DNA of 34,830 bases from Planctomycetota bacterium (GTDB lineage: Bacteria > Planctomycetota > Planctomycetia > Gemmatales > Gemmataceae): positions 1 to 34,830 of the forward strand of contig JAKBAI010000023.1 of the NCBI GenBank assembly GCA_021809185.1, in the 5' to 3' direction. The translations under genes and the position numbers were made by a program. Numbering within the stretch: position 1 is the first letter of the stretch; the number at the start of each line of letters is the position of its first letter. Positions 14,434-23,026 of the stretch are shown here, in pieces. The notes under the pieces are model-generated. The model had not been told where the DNA came from, searched no databases, and worked only from the letters and a program-made list of their open reading frames with translations.

Positions 14434-17037
14434 ATGGCCATGGACGCGGCCTCGCTTAACCGAGCAAATGATCAAATAAGCAATTATCACGAGCAGAGCG
14501 GAGAAGGGCGAAGCCATTCATCCGGATATTCCACTACGAATATTCATAATCCGGAATCAGCAAGGCGGGATCAGGGATCGAGTTTACCGCCACCTTTACC
14601 GCTATCGTCAGAGAAGGAAAAGCCAAGAACACTATGGCAAATTCCGATCTTTTTGCTGGGATTATTGTCATTAGGGGGGGTTTGGTATGCGCGGCCTTAC
14701 TTGCAACCAACTCCGCTGCAAAAATGGACACAAGCATTGAAAGCGTTGCAAAGAACGCTACAAAATCCTGCATCTCTAAACGTCCGGCAATTAGCAGCAC
14801 AAATTCAACCACTCGAAACCGCCGATGTTCCCGAGGGACTGAAAAAAGAGACCGATTTTTTAATAGGAAGTTCTTATATTATTCTAGCTGAAGCCGCGCC
14901 GTTTTCGCCGGAGAGCAAAAAATACTGGCAGATTGCCCAGAGACGATTAGAAAAGCTAAAGCCGGAAGAATTGAAGAATGGTGCCGATGGGAAAAAGCTG
15001 ATATTCCGCCAAGGAAAGACCTGGGCAAATCTATTGTCTCACCCCCCCGAAAAGATTATCGAAACTCTGACAAATTCATTGCTATGCGGGGACGATCAGG
15101 GGGAAGGATTCCGTCTAATTGCGTATCAATATCTGCGCTTAAACGAACCAAATCTGGCTATAGGGCGCGATAATTTGCGTGAATTTTTGTCACGAGCGCA
15201 GCCCGGCACCGATAACCGCACCCTCAATGAAGCCCGTTTGACCATGGGCAAACTAGATCGGCAACTCCGCGATTGGGACGATGCGAGAAAAGTCCTGTCG
15301 CGGATTAATCGAGATGCCCCATTGGATCTGTTCCTAGAAGCTAGACGAGAATTGGCCAAAGGGTATGAAATTGATCGCGACTGGAACGGTGCCGTCCACG
15401 CTCTAGAAGAGGCTCGAAACGCTACGGGCATTAGCGAAGCAGACAAAATCAAATTCGAATATTGGCTTGCTACTGATCAGCTCCAGGCAGGTAAGAGAGA
15501 AGAGGCATTCAAACTGTTTCAGAATTTGCAAAAAACCAGCGGGCCAGAGGCCCAAGCAGCAACTCTGAAACTAGCTGAATTATATACTCAGGATCCAAAA
15601 AAATCCATGGAGGTGGTCCAGCTGTTAGAAAGTGCAGCGCAAACTCGCCAGCGCGATCCGAAAAATGATAATCCCCTCATCGCGCAGATGGAGTCAGTCA
15701 AAATTTACGAAAATGCAATTCGCATTTTTGAGCAACGAAAAGATTTTTCTATGGCGCTACGCATCACCCATGCGTTTGCTCCATGGAGCAGTAGTCTTCG
15801 TGAACATGAATATGCTGCGCATATTTACGAAGCTTGGGGAAATGCCCTTTTGCAGGTCGCCAAAACTCAGCCTGAGGTTGAAGCAGCGAACTACACCGAA
15901 GAAGCCAAGAAACAATTCCGGCAAGCTGCGAACGAACTGGCGATGAATCTTGATATGATTCCCGCCGGAGAAGCTCGTAATAAAGTAGTCCGCGATCTGG
16001 CCAAGTTACTTACTTACGCTGGAGATAAAAATGAAGTGGAAAAGATAGTCACCAAGTATATGCAGAATTCGATCGAGAACAACTCGACTGTAAAAAAATC
16101 GACTAATAAACTCCCTTCGGAAGTAGAAGCCAAAGATTATCTAACACAAGGCAAACAATTCCTCGCCATGTCCGACCGAGTCCACGCTATAGAATCTTTT
16201 CGCCGTGGGATATTGGAACCCGGGGCTAAGGCCCTAGCATGCAAATTTGAATTAGCTAAAATCTTGTACGAGGAGAGAACTCCTAAAGAGATCAAAGAGG
16301 CGATCGAATTACTCAAACAGATTGATACCATCGAAGCAGAAAAAGTCCCTGCCACTCACGCGGAAGCCTTGTATCTGCTTGGTATCGCGCAATTTAAACA
16401 GAATAATTGGAAAGAGGCCGAAGTTAGTTTGGGGCGTGCTCTCCAATTTTATCCCAATCACCCCTCTGGTAATAAAGCACTCAATTACCGTGCTGATTGT
16501 CTCTATCACCAAGCTGCTGATCTGGCCAATCGTATTTTAGCTCTCAGTAATAATCTGGAAAAAAATAACGATAATTCGGTCATGATGAAACGGATACAAG
16601 AATCGATCCAGTCGTTGCAAGAAGAGAAAAAACAATTCTTTATTCGGGCACGAGAAAATTATGCTGCCTTAGAAACTCGCTTGGAAACAAAGGCGACACA
16701 GCAAGCTCTCTCATCCGATGAATTGATCCTTCTACGGATTTCCAGTAGTAGAGCCGCAGAATGCTCTTACTTTCTGGACGATTATTCTGATGCAATTCGG
16801 CGCTATCAAATTTTAGCCGATCGTTATAAAGGATCGATTTACGAATTAATGGCTTTAAGTCAAATATGGCAATGCTACCATATCGATCCCGACACTTCCA
16901 AACAAGCAGAGTTTGTACTCGCTAGAATGAAAGTGGTATTTCAGCAACTCAAACCAAGTGATTTCAATCCGCGCGTCAATGAACAGAAAAAGGAATTCTG
17001 GGAAGGTTGGTTCCGCTTAGTCGAGAACCCCCGTTAA
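14434..17037 (+). CDS. Membrane-anchored tetratricopeptide-repeat protein
   Basis: The 867-residue protein has a polar, Pro-rich N-terminus (1-66), one transmembrane helix (about 68-84, W-Q-I-P-I-F-L-L-G-L-L-S-L-G-G-V-W) and about 780 residues of helical repeat. TPR-like units are clearest near 300-330 (A-R-R-E-L-A-K-G-Y-E...W-N-G-A-V-H-A-L-E-E-A), 640-675 (A-L-Y-L-L-G-I-A-Q-F...W-K-E-A-E-V-S-L-G-R-A-L) and the C-terminus (D-D-Y-S-D-A-I-R-R-Y-Q). TPR arrays are scaffolds for protein complexes, and the orientation suggests a periplasmic scaffold. No enzymatic domain is visible. ATGs at 14434 and 14440 are both possible; AGGA and GGAAAA precede them. The gene converges with the histidine kinase gene. 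The specific role is unknown. Confidence 0.85.
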   Translation: MAMDAASLNRANDQISNYHEQSGEGRSHSSGYSTTNIHNPESARRDQGSSLPPPLPLSSEKEKPRTLWQIPIFLLGLLSLGGVWYARPYLQPTPLQKWTQALKALQRTLQNPASLNVRQLAAQIQPLETADVPEGLKKETDFLIGSSYIILAEAAPFSPESKKYWQIAQRRLEKLKPEELKNGADGKKLIFRQGKTWANLLSHPPEKIIETLTNSLLCGDDQGEGFRLIAYQYLRLNEPNLAIGRDNLREFLSRAQPGTDNRTLNEARLTMGKLDRQLRDWDDARKVLSRINRDAPLDLFLEARRELAKGYEIDRDWNGAVHALEEARNATGISEADKIKFEYWLATDQLQAGKREEAFKLFQNLQKTSGPEAQAATLKLAELYTQDPKKSMEVVQLLESAAQTRQRDPKNDNPLIAQMESVKIYENAIRIFEQRKDFSMALRITHAFAPWSSSLREHEYAAHIYEAWGNALLQVAKTQPEVEAANYTEEAKKQFRQAANELAMNLDMIPAGEARNKVVRDLAKLLTYAGDKNEVEKIVTKYMQNSIENNSTVKKSTNKLPSEVEAKDYLTQGKQFLAMSDRVHAIESFRRGILEPGAKALACKFELAKILYEERTPKEIKEAIELLKQIDTIEAEKVPATHAEALYLLGIAQFKQNNWKEAEVSLGRALQFYPNHPSGNKALNYRADCLYHQAADLANRILALSNNLEKNNDNSVMMKRIQESIQSLQEEKKQFFIRARENYAALETRLETKATQQALSSDELILLRISSSRAAECSYFLDDYSDAIRRYQILADRYKGSIYELMALSQIWQCYHIDPDTSKQAEFVLARMKVVFQQLKPSDFNPRVNEQKKEFWEGWFRLVENPR

Positions 17038-17092
17038 GCAGCTACCTAGATATATTCGTCGAACGGAGATTTAGAAAATTGCATCTCTTCGA

Positions 17093-17115
17093 GAGCAGCT
17101 TCGCTAGAGTTGCTC
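17093..17115. terminator. Hairpin between convergent TPR and histidine kinase genes
   Basis: GAGCAGC (17093-17099) pairs with GTTGCTC (17109-17115), seven pairs with one G-T, loop of nine. It lies between two gene ends. No long T-run is present, so its terminator role is tentative. Confidence 0.4.
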
Positions 17116-17128
17116 CTTAAAATTTGGA

Positions 17129-18898
17129 TCAAGCCGATTTACTAGCCGGTTCCTTGTCGCCAGAAGCAGAGTCTTTACGCAACATCATTTCCGGCTTTAA
17201 CAAAGGGTGCAATTTACTAGGTTGATCCAGATTCGTTGGGAGGGTAACGAAAAAGGTTGTACCCAGATCTGGTACACTTTCAACCACAATCGAACCATGG
17301 TGAGCGTTCACAATCGTCTGGCAGATAGCTAAACCGAGACCACTCCCCCCCTTTTCACGATTACGAGCACGATCGGCACGATAAAAGCGATCAAAAATAT
17401 GCTCTTGATCACTTTCCGAAATACCGATTCCCGTATCAGAAATGGAAAGAATTGTCTGCTTTGGATCTATTTTTTTCAGCTTAACAATGATACGACCGTT
17501 GGGCCGATTATAAATAATCGCGTTGTTGAGAAGATTAATGATGACCTGCATCAGTCGATCGCCATCGCCATAGAGATGAATATCGTCCAGAATCAATTCA
17601 ATTTCAATACCCTGAGCATCGGCCAAAGGTTGTAGTAAATCTGCCGTTGCGGCAACCAGAGCAGTGAAATCTAAAGGCTGTTTACGCAACTCCCATTTAC
17701 CCGCATCTGCCCGAGCCAACATGAACAAGCCCTCGACCAAAACTTTCATGCGCTGAGCCGCCCGCAAATTCGTTTCTAGCGCGGATCGGTAATCAACGGC
17801 AGAACGGTCCCGAGATAAAGCATGCTCCGATTGAGTCAAAATAATTGCTAAGGGGGTTCGCAATTCGTGAGAAGCATCGGCAGTGAATCTGATCTGCTGG
17901 GCAAATGCCGCTTCTAAGCGACCAAACATATCGTTGAGAGTATGGACCAACATCCCAAACTCGACATCGATCCCTTTGGGATCGATCCGCTCTTGCAAAT
18001 TCGTTGCGGAAATATTTTCGGCAATTTGCGAAATTTTTATGATCGGTTTTATCGCTTGCCGAGAAAAGAACCAACCTCCAAACACCCCCAATAAAATGAC
18101 CATCGTTCCCGTTAAAAACATTCGAACCGATCTTTTATTCAATTCGTTGATCTCTTTTTTTACGAGCTGACCTACTAAGATTCTCGAAGATAAATTGGCC
18201 CCGATCCAGACATAGCGATATTCGCCGAGCTGCTGCGATTGATAGGAATTCTCATTATAGGTGGAGGGACCAAATAATTTTTCCATGGACAGCAGAGGGG
18301 CCTCTTCATTGGAATTGAGTAGAAGGGTGTGGTCACTGAGCCAGATCGAGTAAAATGGCAAACGTTCTACTTCATCGATATATTTTTGATGTAGATGGAG
18401 ATCTTCGGAAATGCGTAAATATTTTATCAATTCTTCTTTAAGGAAAAGGGAATTATCTGGTGATCCTGATCCCTTAAATAAGGGCGGAAGTATCAATCCA
18501 CTCTTGTTCTCAAAAGAGCTTCCTTTCTTGTTTGATTTTGAGTCGGATTTATCCGAATTTTTGGGTTGGTTACCTGGGAAATGGGAATGGGATGATTTTT
18601 TATTATCCCCAAAAGGCAGATGTTTCAAATCATCCTTTTTATGAGGATCGTGGATTGTATTATGGAGATTTTCTTTCTCTTCTTCGAGCCAGGTATGGTC
18701 ATGAGGGAAACATTCTGAAGGTATGCGATGCAAAGCGGTATCTAGGGTACGTGCTATGGCATGTAATTCGCCATCGACTTCGCTCCATTTTCCTTGGCGC
18801 GATTGATAATCAAGCAAAACGGCAAAACCGCTGATCGTAACAAACATGATCCCGGTATACCATACCTGTAATTTGAAACGAAAAGATTTAAGGCCCAT
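17129..18898 (-). CDS. Sensor histidine kinase (HAMP, HisKA, HATPase)
   Basis: This is an inner-membrane sensor kinase of 589 residues from the ATG at 18898. It has TM1 (about 12-30), a periplasmic sensor region to about 258, TM2 (about 262-278), HAMP (to about 332), then the H-box S-H-E-L-R-T-P-L with phospho-acceptor His344. The N-box is I-I-N-L-L-N-N-A, the G1 box D-T-G-I-G-I, the F-box F-D-R-F-Y-R and the G2 box G-G-S-G-L-G-L-A-I. The periplasmic segment 65-130 is rich in His, Asp, Lys and Ser, which would suit metal or envelope-stress sensing, but that is inference. Its start overlaps the end of the response-regulator gene by 11 bp, indicating translational coupling. The reading frame also has a TTG one codon upstream. 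Confidence 0.93.
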   Translation of the reverse strand: MGLKSFRFKLQVWYTGIMFVTISGFAVLLDYQSRQGKWSEVDGELHAIARTLDTALHRIPSECFPHDHTWLEEEKENLHNTIHDPHKKDDLKHLPFGDNKKSSHSHFPGNQPKNSDKSDSKSNKKGSSFENKSGLILPPLFKGSGSPDNSLFLKEELIKYLRISEDLHLHQKYIDEVERLPFYSIWLSDHTLLLNSNEEAPLLSMEKLFGPSTYNENSYQSQQLGEYRYVWIGANLSSRILVGQLVKKEINELNKRSVRMFLTGTMVILLGVFGGWFFSRQAIKPIIKISQIAENISATNLQERIDPKGIDVEFGMLVHTLNDMFGRLEAAFAQQIRFTADASHELRTPLAIILTQSEHALSRDRSAVDYRSALETNLRAAQRMKVLVEGLFMLARADAGKWELRKQPLDFTALVAATADLLQPLADAQGIEIELILDDIHLYGDGDRLMQVIINLLNNAIIYNRPNGRIIVKLKKIDPKQTILSISDTGIGISESDQEHIFDRFYRADRARNREKGGSGLGLAICQTIVNAHHGSIVVESVPDLGTTFFVTLPTNLDQPSKLHPLLKPEMMLRKDSASGDKEPASKSA

Positions 18899-19544
18899 CA
18901 ATCATATATCCTTGACCACGTCGAGTAATGATAATATCTTTACCCAACTTCTTTCTAACATTATAGATATGCACATCGATTAGATTGGAAAGAGAATCTT
19001 CGGTTTCATCGAAGAGATGATCGTAAATCATGGTTCGGGTGACCAGCTCACCCCGATAGAGCATTAAATATTCAACCAGGGAATATTCCATTGCCGTAAG
19101 TGGAATCGATTGATCCCCCCGGCGAACAACCCGCGCTGCGGTATCGATCAACAAGTCTTTCACCTGAATAACCGATTCGGCATGGCCAAGAGATCTTCGA
19201 ATCAGAGCACGCAACCGGGCTTGTAATTCTACCAGCTCGAATGGCTTGATCAGATAATCATCGGCTCCATAATCCAAGCCACGGACCCGATCGTTTAGTC
19301 CTTCCCTCGCTGTCATAATTAAAACGGGAGTTTTATGAGTTTTTCGCAAATTTGCTAAGACCATGAACCCATCTTGCTTTGGAATCATGAGATCCAAAAT
19401 GATTGCATCGTAATCATTGGAGGTCGCCTTGAACAACCCCTCGTCCCCGTTGACTGCCTCATCAACAGCATAACCGGTTTCTCGCAAAGTGCTCGCAACA
19501 ATACTGCGAAGATCACCCTCGTCTTCGATTATTAATACACGCAT
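18888..19544 (-). CDS. OmpR/PhoB-type response regulator
   Basis: The 218-residue regulator has a receiver domain with the acidic pair in I-I-E-D-E, phospho-acceptor Asp51 (I-I-L-D-L-M-I-P), the conserved Thr and Lys of L-I-M-T-A-R and Y-L-I-K-P-F, and a C-terminal winged helix (T-A-M-E-Y-S-L-V-E-Y-L through R-R-G-Q-G-Y-M-I). The open frame extends to a GTG at 19631, but the ATG at 19544 has GGAG 8 nt upstream and begins exactly at the receiver fold (M-R-V-L-I-I-E-D-E), so it is chosen. It overlaps the kinase start by 11 bp and is the obvious partner of that kinase. The glycine-rich Spy-like gene lies 317 bp upstream on the same strand and is a plausible target. Confidence 0.95.
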   Translation of the reverse strand: MRVLIIEDEGDLRSIVASTLRETGYAVDEAVNGDEGLFKATSNDYDAIILDLMIPKQDGFMVLANLRKTHKTPVLIMTAREGLNDRVRGLDYGADDYLIKPFELVELQARLRALIRRSLGHAESVIQVKDLLIDTAARVVRRGDQSIPLTAMEYSLVEYLMLYRGELVTRTMIYDHLFDETEDSLSNLIDVHIYNVRKKLGKDIIITRRGQGYMIDGP

Positions 19545-19861
19545 CTGTCTATCTCCAGCCTCCCGGTGTAGTTCGGTGTAATTCATGGTCAGGAACTTAT
19601 CTGCCTCATCTGCTTTTTCGATCCGATCCACTTTCTCACCACCAACCGTCTATAAAGCCCTTTCCCTGGGCAACCCCCCTTCCATGATTTAATTAACTAA
19701 TTTTGATAAAGTGTTTATTTATTATATTTAAATATTATTTCAATAATTATCAATTAACCATTCAAGAATTAATCTCTCATTACTATATATTATATTAACT
19801 TGTTAAAATTCTATATTTATTTCGATTAAAATGTTTTATTTTTCAATAGTTAGTATAGGAT
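19545..19861. other. Very AT-rich gap upstream of the two-component operon
   Basis: The part from 19680 to 19860 is almost entirely A and T. It separates the glycine-rich gene from the regulator-kinase operon and probably carries the operon's promoter. No gene or clear hairpin is seen. Confidence 0.5.
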
Positions 19862-20512
19862 CTAGCCCCCTTTACCATTATTGAAACCTTTTTTTGGGGG
19901 AAACCCATTACCTGGTCCATTGTCCCCATCATTATCATTCGAGTTGTTCGGGTTACCTTTTCCCTCAAAACCCCCTTTGCCAAAACCTCCCTTACCGAAG
20001 CCTCCTTTACCACTACCCCCTTTGCCAAAACCTCCCTTACCGAAGCCTCCGTTGCCAAAGCCTCCCTTACCAAAACCCCCTTTGCCAAAACCTCCGTTCA
20101 TCATTTGCAATTGGCTTAGTTGCTTCTGGGTCAAAATCGATTTAAGTTTTGTACCCACCTCTTTTTCAAGTGCGGTAATTTGTTGTAGCTGATCAGGTGT
20201 TAGATTCAACTGGTCGCGCATAAAAGGAGGTATTACTTGACCGATCTGCATCGTTCCAGGATTTCCAAATCCCCCTTTTTTATTTCCAAAACCTCCTCCA
20301 TTCTGATTGTCAAATCCTCCCTTACCACCAAAACCCTGTTTACCCCCGAACCCTTCTTTACCACCAAAACCTCCTTTGTCCCCTTTACCTCCGTTGAATC
20401 CATTTTTTCCCTCGCCATCTCCCCCATCCTTATTGGGAGGTTGACTTATACCACTCAAAGCAACAATCCCCACGGCAAACAATGCAACTAACATTCGCAA
20501 GATTTTTTTCAT
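19862..20512 (-). CDS. Exported glycine-rich repeat protein with Spy/CpxP-like helical core
   Basis: The 216-residue product starts with a typical signal peptide (M-K-K-I-L-R-M-L-V-A-L-F-A-V-G-I-V-A-L-S-G). A first Gly-Phe-Lys-rich block follows (about 28-88), then a helical core (about 93-137) with L-N-L-T-P-D-Q-L-Q-Q-I and I-L-T-Q-K-Q-L-S-Q-L. A second block of G-G-F-G-K-G units (about 139-180) and a Pro/Asn/Gly tail follow. The core pattern of L-T-x-x-Q and I-L-T-x-x-Q resembles periplasmic Spy/CpxP-type proteins (LTxxQ motif). The repeats are visible in DNA at about 19975-20100 and 20250-20370. AAGAG lies upstream of the ATG at 20512. It sits upstream of a two-component pair with a periplasmic sensor, a CpxP-like arrangement. 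Function is inferred, not shown. Confidence 0.8.
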   Translation of the reverse strand: MKKILRMLVALFAVGIVALSGISQPPNKDGGDGEGKNGFNGGKGDKGGFGGKEGFGGKQGFGGKGGFDNQNGGGFGNKKGGFGNPGTMQIGQVIPPFMRDQLNLTPDQLQQITALEKEVGTKLKSILTQKQLSQLQMMNGGFGKGGFGKGGFGNGGFGKGGFGKGGSGKGGFGKGGFGKGGFEGKGNPNNSNDNDGDNGPGNGFPPKKGFNNGKGG

Positions 20513-20526
20513 GGATTACTCTTTTC

Positions 20527-20559
20527 AATATTATTTTAATATTATTTTAATATAGTTTT
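20527..20559. repeat. 11-bp tandem repeat, 3 copies, upstream of the glycine-rich gene
   Basis: AATATTATTTT occurs at 20527-20537 and 20538-20548, with the variant AATATAGTTTT at 20549-20559. The array ends 15 bp before the start codon, within the likely leader or promoter. Confidence 0.75.
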
Positions 20560-21106
20560 CAGAAAAAACAAAATTTTAAATTAATTTGGACTCAGATTAT
20601 TTGGCTAGAATTTTTTGGATAAAGTAAATCTATTTGACCTAAACTTAAATTCAAAAACTCTTAAAATCTTTCCCCAATCAAAAAGTCCACCGTCCGCTAC
20701 ACGAGAAATCCTCAACAATCCGTTTGCTGGAATCAAACAAACGAAACGTACTTCAAATGAAATATTAATCCTTTAATCACATTTTTATGTACAAATCGAT
20801 TCAAAAAAACGGCCTAGGCTCCTAAGGATCGATATTTAGATCAATATTTGAATATAATATTTTGTGCATACTTAGATCACAACCGATTCCTGCCCATTGC
20901 ACTATATTTTAAAACACAAAACATTTGATTTATAATTTTAATTTTAATAAGATCATTATTAAGTAATCATGAAGAAAATGAAGTTGCGAAAAATATCCAA
21001 AAAGTATTTTTTTTGGTCAGCAATGCTCAAAGCCGAGCTGACACAATTCGAACCAAAATAGTTCAATTCCGATTCCATTTTCTTGGAGAAGAATCATCTA
21101 TTCCGC

Positions 21107-21135
21107 TTGACGCTAAAGCCAAAGTAATTTATAGA
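21107..21135 (+). promoter_or_regulatory. Sigma-70-type promoter for the 21182 gene
   Basis: TTGACG (21107-21112) and TATAGA (21130-21135) are separated by exactly 17 bp, five of six matches to each consensus box. The predicted transcript would start near 21142, about 40 nt before the ATG. Confidence 0.6.
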
Positions 21136-21161
21136 GTGCCCAAAATAGGGGGGAACTCTAA

Positions 21162-21179
21162 TAAAGCGAGGGGGCTTTA
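21162..21179 (+). promoter_or_regulatory. Ribosome-binding site in a hairpin loop
   Basis: TAAAGC (21162-21167) pairs with GCTTTA (21174-21179) and exposes GAGGGG (21168-21173), the likely Shine-Dalgarno sequence of the gene starting at 21182. It may influence translation; functional meaning is inferred. Confidence 0.35.
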
Positions 21180-21181
21180 AT

Positions 21182-21763
21182 ATGGAGAAAACCATTCAAA
21201 TCGACCATAATAGGTTGAGAAGAACTGATCTTAAATCACAAGATAATGGCGAAAATACCAAATTCGAGAATGCTCGCAAACCAAGAAATTGGCTATTGTT
21301 AATCATTTTAGTCATGTTACCGATTGGTGGGATAGGCTGTATGGGATCGGTACACTCGATTGCCAGAGACTCAGAGGGAGGAGTCATTTCGATTCCCAAA
21401 AATACCAATACCTGGCCATTCTATTATCGCCGGCAAGCAGAAATGAAAATGGCACAACAATTTCCAAATGGGTACGAAATTATACGCGAAGAGCAGGCAA
21501 TTATTCCGCCTGAAACCTACGACAAACGAGATCTTTCTCAATCGGATGCGTCTTTAAACCCGTACTATCGCACTTACACGGGAGGCACTCAACGAGAACG
21601 CAGAGAGTATCGAATCTACTTCCGTGGCAGGAATGCGATCCCGAGCCAAACGATTCAGCCCGATCCCACCATGCAAAATCGATCGAACTCAGAAACGGGA
21701 ACTCAGCCGGTGGAATGGAACAACCCACCAGGTAATAATCTGACGTTAGAAAAATCTCCGTAA
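21182..21763 (+). CDS. Small membrane-anchored or lipoprotein-like protein, unknown function
   Basis: The 193-residue protein has a long charged N-terminus (1-35) and a hydrophobic segment (36-52) ending in G-G-I-G-C at Cys53. This resembles a lipobox but lacks the usual Leu at -3. After it comes a compact segment with G-G-V-I-S-I-P-K-N-T-N-T-W-P-F-Y-Y-R and M-A-Q-Q-F-P-N-G-Y-E-I-I-R-E-E (about 66-106), then a disordered Asn/Pro/Thr-rich tail. I have the impression of similar small exported proteins in planctomycetes, but cannot name a family. The domain after Cys53 should be periplasmic. It has its own promoter and ribosome site, and a long inverted repeat lies 200 bp downstream. Confidence 0.75.
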   Translation: MEKTIQIDHNRLRRTDLKSQDNGENTKFENARKPRNWLLLIILVMLPIGGIGCMGSVHSIARDSEGGVISIPKNTNTWPFYYRRQAEMKMAQQFPNGYEIIREEQAIIPPETYDKRDLSQSDASLNPYYRTYTGGTQRERREYRIYFRGRNAIPSQTIQPDPTMQNRSNSETGTQPVEWNNPPGNNLTLEKSP

Positions 21764-22372
21764 ATCAAACCTTTGTAGGACTATTTTAAACAAAAATTGG
21801 CCAGAATGATCGAACAGATGTAGTTTCGATTCCCCCAGAACATCCTGGCCAACGGTAACTTTCACTACTCCATTTAATTCGCAATTCCCATCTTATCTCT
21901 CGCTAGAATTTGGCAATTTTTCTGCCAATCCGGCAATCTATCTTCGCAAAGAAATCTGCTATTAAAACAGACTATTTATTCCCTGGAACTTAAAAGGTTT
22001 TAGTCTGTTTTCATCGAAAACGTCACAATTGATGGAGGATCTCGATCCGGCCAAAGCAATTAAAAAATATTTGAAAATAAAGAATTGTAAAAGTTCGCAA
22101 TTGAACAAATATGGAAGCCAAGGTATAGCGACTCCTCATTCTTGAACGAGAAGCTATCGCTGAGAAGCTCTCACTCCGGTGCGGGGTTAGGTGGTGGCTT
22201 CCGTAAGAGAATGTGCAATGGGGGCAAGATTTAGTCTCGAAAGGGAATTCGTGGCTCAAACGAATAAAGAGACGAATCTTGAAGTATTTATTCGTCGGAA
22301 TCAAGCGAAGATTACTACTAGAGAAGAACGCCTGATTCAAGATGAACAGGAAAATCGAAACTGGGGCAGGAA
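21764..22372. other. Intergenic region with a long hairpin
   Basis: Contains the 11-bp inverted repeat at 21964-22011. A GTG-started frame at 22191-22382 (63 codons) overlaps the next gene by 10 bp, but it has no good ribosome site or recognisable product, so it is not called. The rest is unremarkable. Confidence 0.5.
21964..22011 (+). terminator. Candidate terminator, 11-bp perfect stem
   Basis: AAAACAGACTA (21964-21974) pairs exactly with TAGTCTGTTTT (22001-22011), and the right arm ends in TTTT. The 26-nt loop is long. It lies 200 bp after the small membrane protein gene. Confidence 0.45.
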
Positions 22373-22777
22373 ATGGCTATAACGCCGTTAATACGATCAA
22401 TACTCATGGATGATCATTTGATTCGGGGGTTAGGTGATGCTGAATCGCGAATGTTGGTGGAATGGTTGGTGGACTGGGCGGAAATGTTGGCAGATACTAT
22501 ATCCGATGAGGAACTGGTTGAGAAACGATTTTATAAAGTTCGGAGTCGTGCGCAGCTCATATGTTGTTATTTACGCCTCTGCCAGGAAACCGATGCGCAC
22601 GCCAGTCTTACCCAATTTACGGCAACGCAGAAATTGCCGTGGCCCCTCCCAACCTTAAAAATCGACACAATTGAATTACTGGATCGGATACTCGATTGGG
22701 AAAGTCGACATTATTGTCATAGTTGGACCGATGGAACCAGGGAAGCGCCAGAGTTCTTTGCACGCCAAGCTGCATAA
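22373..22777 (+). CDS. Small hypothetical protein, probably lineage-conserved
   Basis: The 134-residue soluble protein has a Trp-rich helical composition: L-I-R-G-L-G-D-A-E-S-R (17-27), L-V-E-W-L-V-D-W-A-E (28-37), then K-L-P-W-P-L-P-T and I-L-D-W-E-S-R near the C-terminus. It resembles small planctomycete proteins I have an impression of, but no function is known to me. The ATG at 22373 is preceded by GGGGCAGGAA, close to the start; a second candidate ATG (22406) begins M-D-D-H-L-I-R-G-L-G but has no ribosome site. It lies 249 bp upstream of the GAF/HlyD gene on the same strand. Confidence 0.7.
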   Translation: MAITPLIRSILMDDHLIRGLGDAESRMLVEWLVDWAEMLADTISDEELVEKRFYKVRSRAQLICCYLRLCQETDAHASLTQFTATQKLPWPLPTLKIDTIELLDRILDWESRHYCHSWTDGTREAPEFFARQAA

Positions 22778-23026
22778 TGCCGATGAATATATAAGTAATA
22801 AGGCTAAATCTTGGATTGGTAACCAACATGGAATAAGATCCCAAAATCGCCCATAAATCAAGCAACAACATCAAAATTTTCGAATGATGAGGTTCTAGAG
22901 AGAACGGAATAATTAAAAAAGTGATTTTACCGCTTCCCTTTGGATCTTAAAAGCGTTAAAATAATGAGGATATTTTTATTTTAATCGAATAGATCCAAGA
23001 AGTTAAGAAGCGAAAGCGAGGGGTGC

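Larger units (their letters stand above)
20513..21181. other. Divergent AT-rich region with a promoter at its right end
   Basis: The gap lies between the divergent glycine-rich gene and the small membrane protein gene. It holds an 11-bp tandem array next to the minus-strand start and a near-consensus promoter at 21107-21135. GTCAGC and GCTGAC around 21015-21042 form a six-base inverted repeat. No gene is seen. Confidence 0.5.

Noticed and set aside
19545-19631. N-terminal extension of the response regulator from a GTG at 19631
   Set aside because: The extra 29 residues precede the receiver fold and have no family match, while the ATG at 19544 has a well-placed GGAG.
19881-20192. Plus-strand Pro-Leu-rich frame opposite the glycine-rich gene
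   Set aside because: The repeating P-P-L-P-K pattern is the complement of the G-G-F-G-K repeats. The minus-strand frame has a signal peptide and a ribosome site.
22191-22382. GTG-started 63-codon frame overlapping the start of the 22373 gene
   Set aside because: A short overlap with the next gene hinted at coupling, but it begins right after a stop codon and has no convincing ribosome site. The product is unrecognised, so it remains only a weak possibility.
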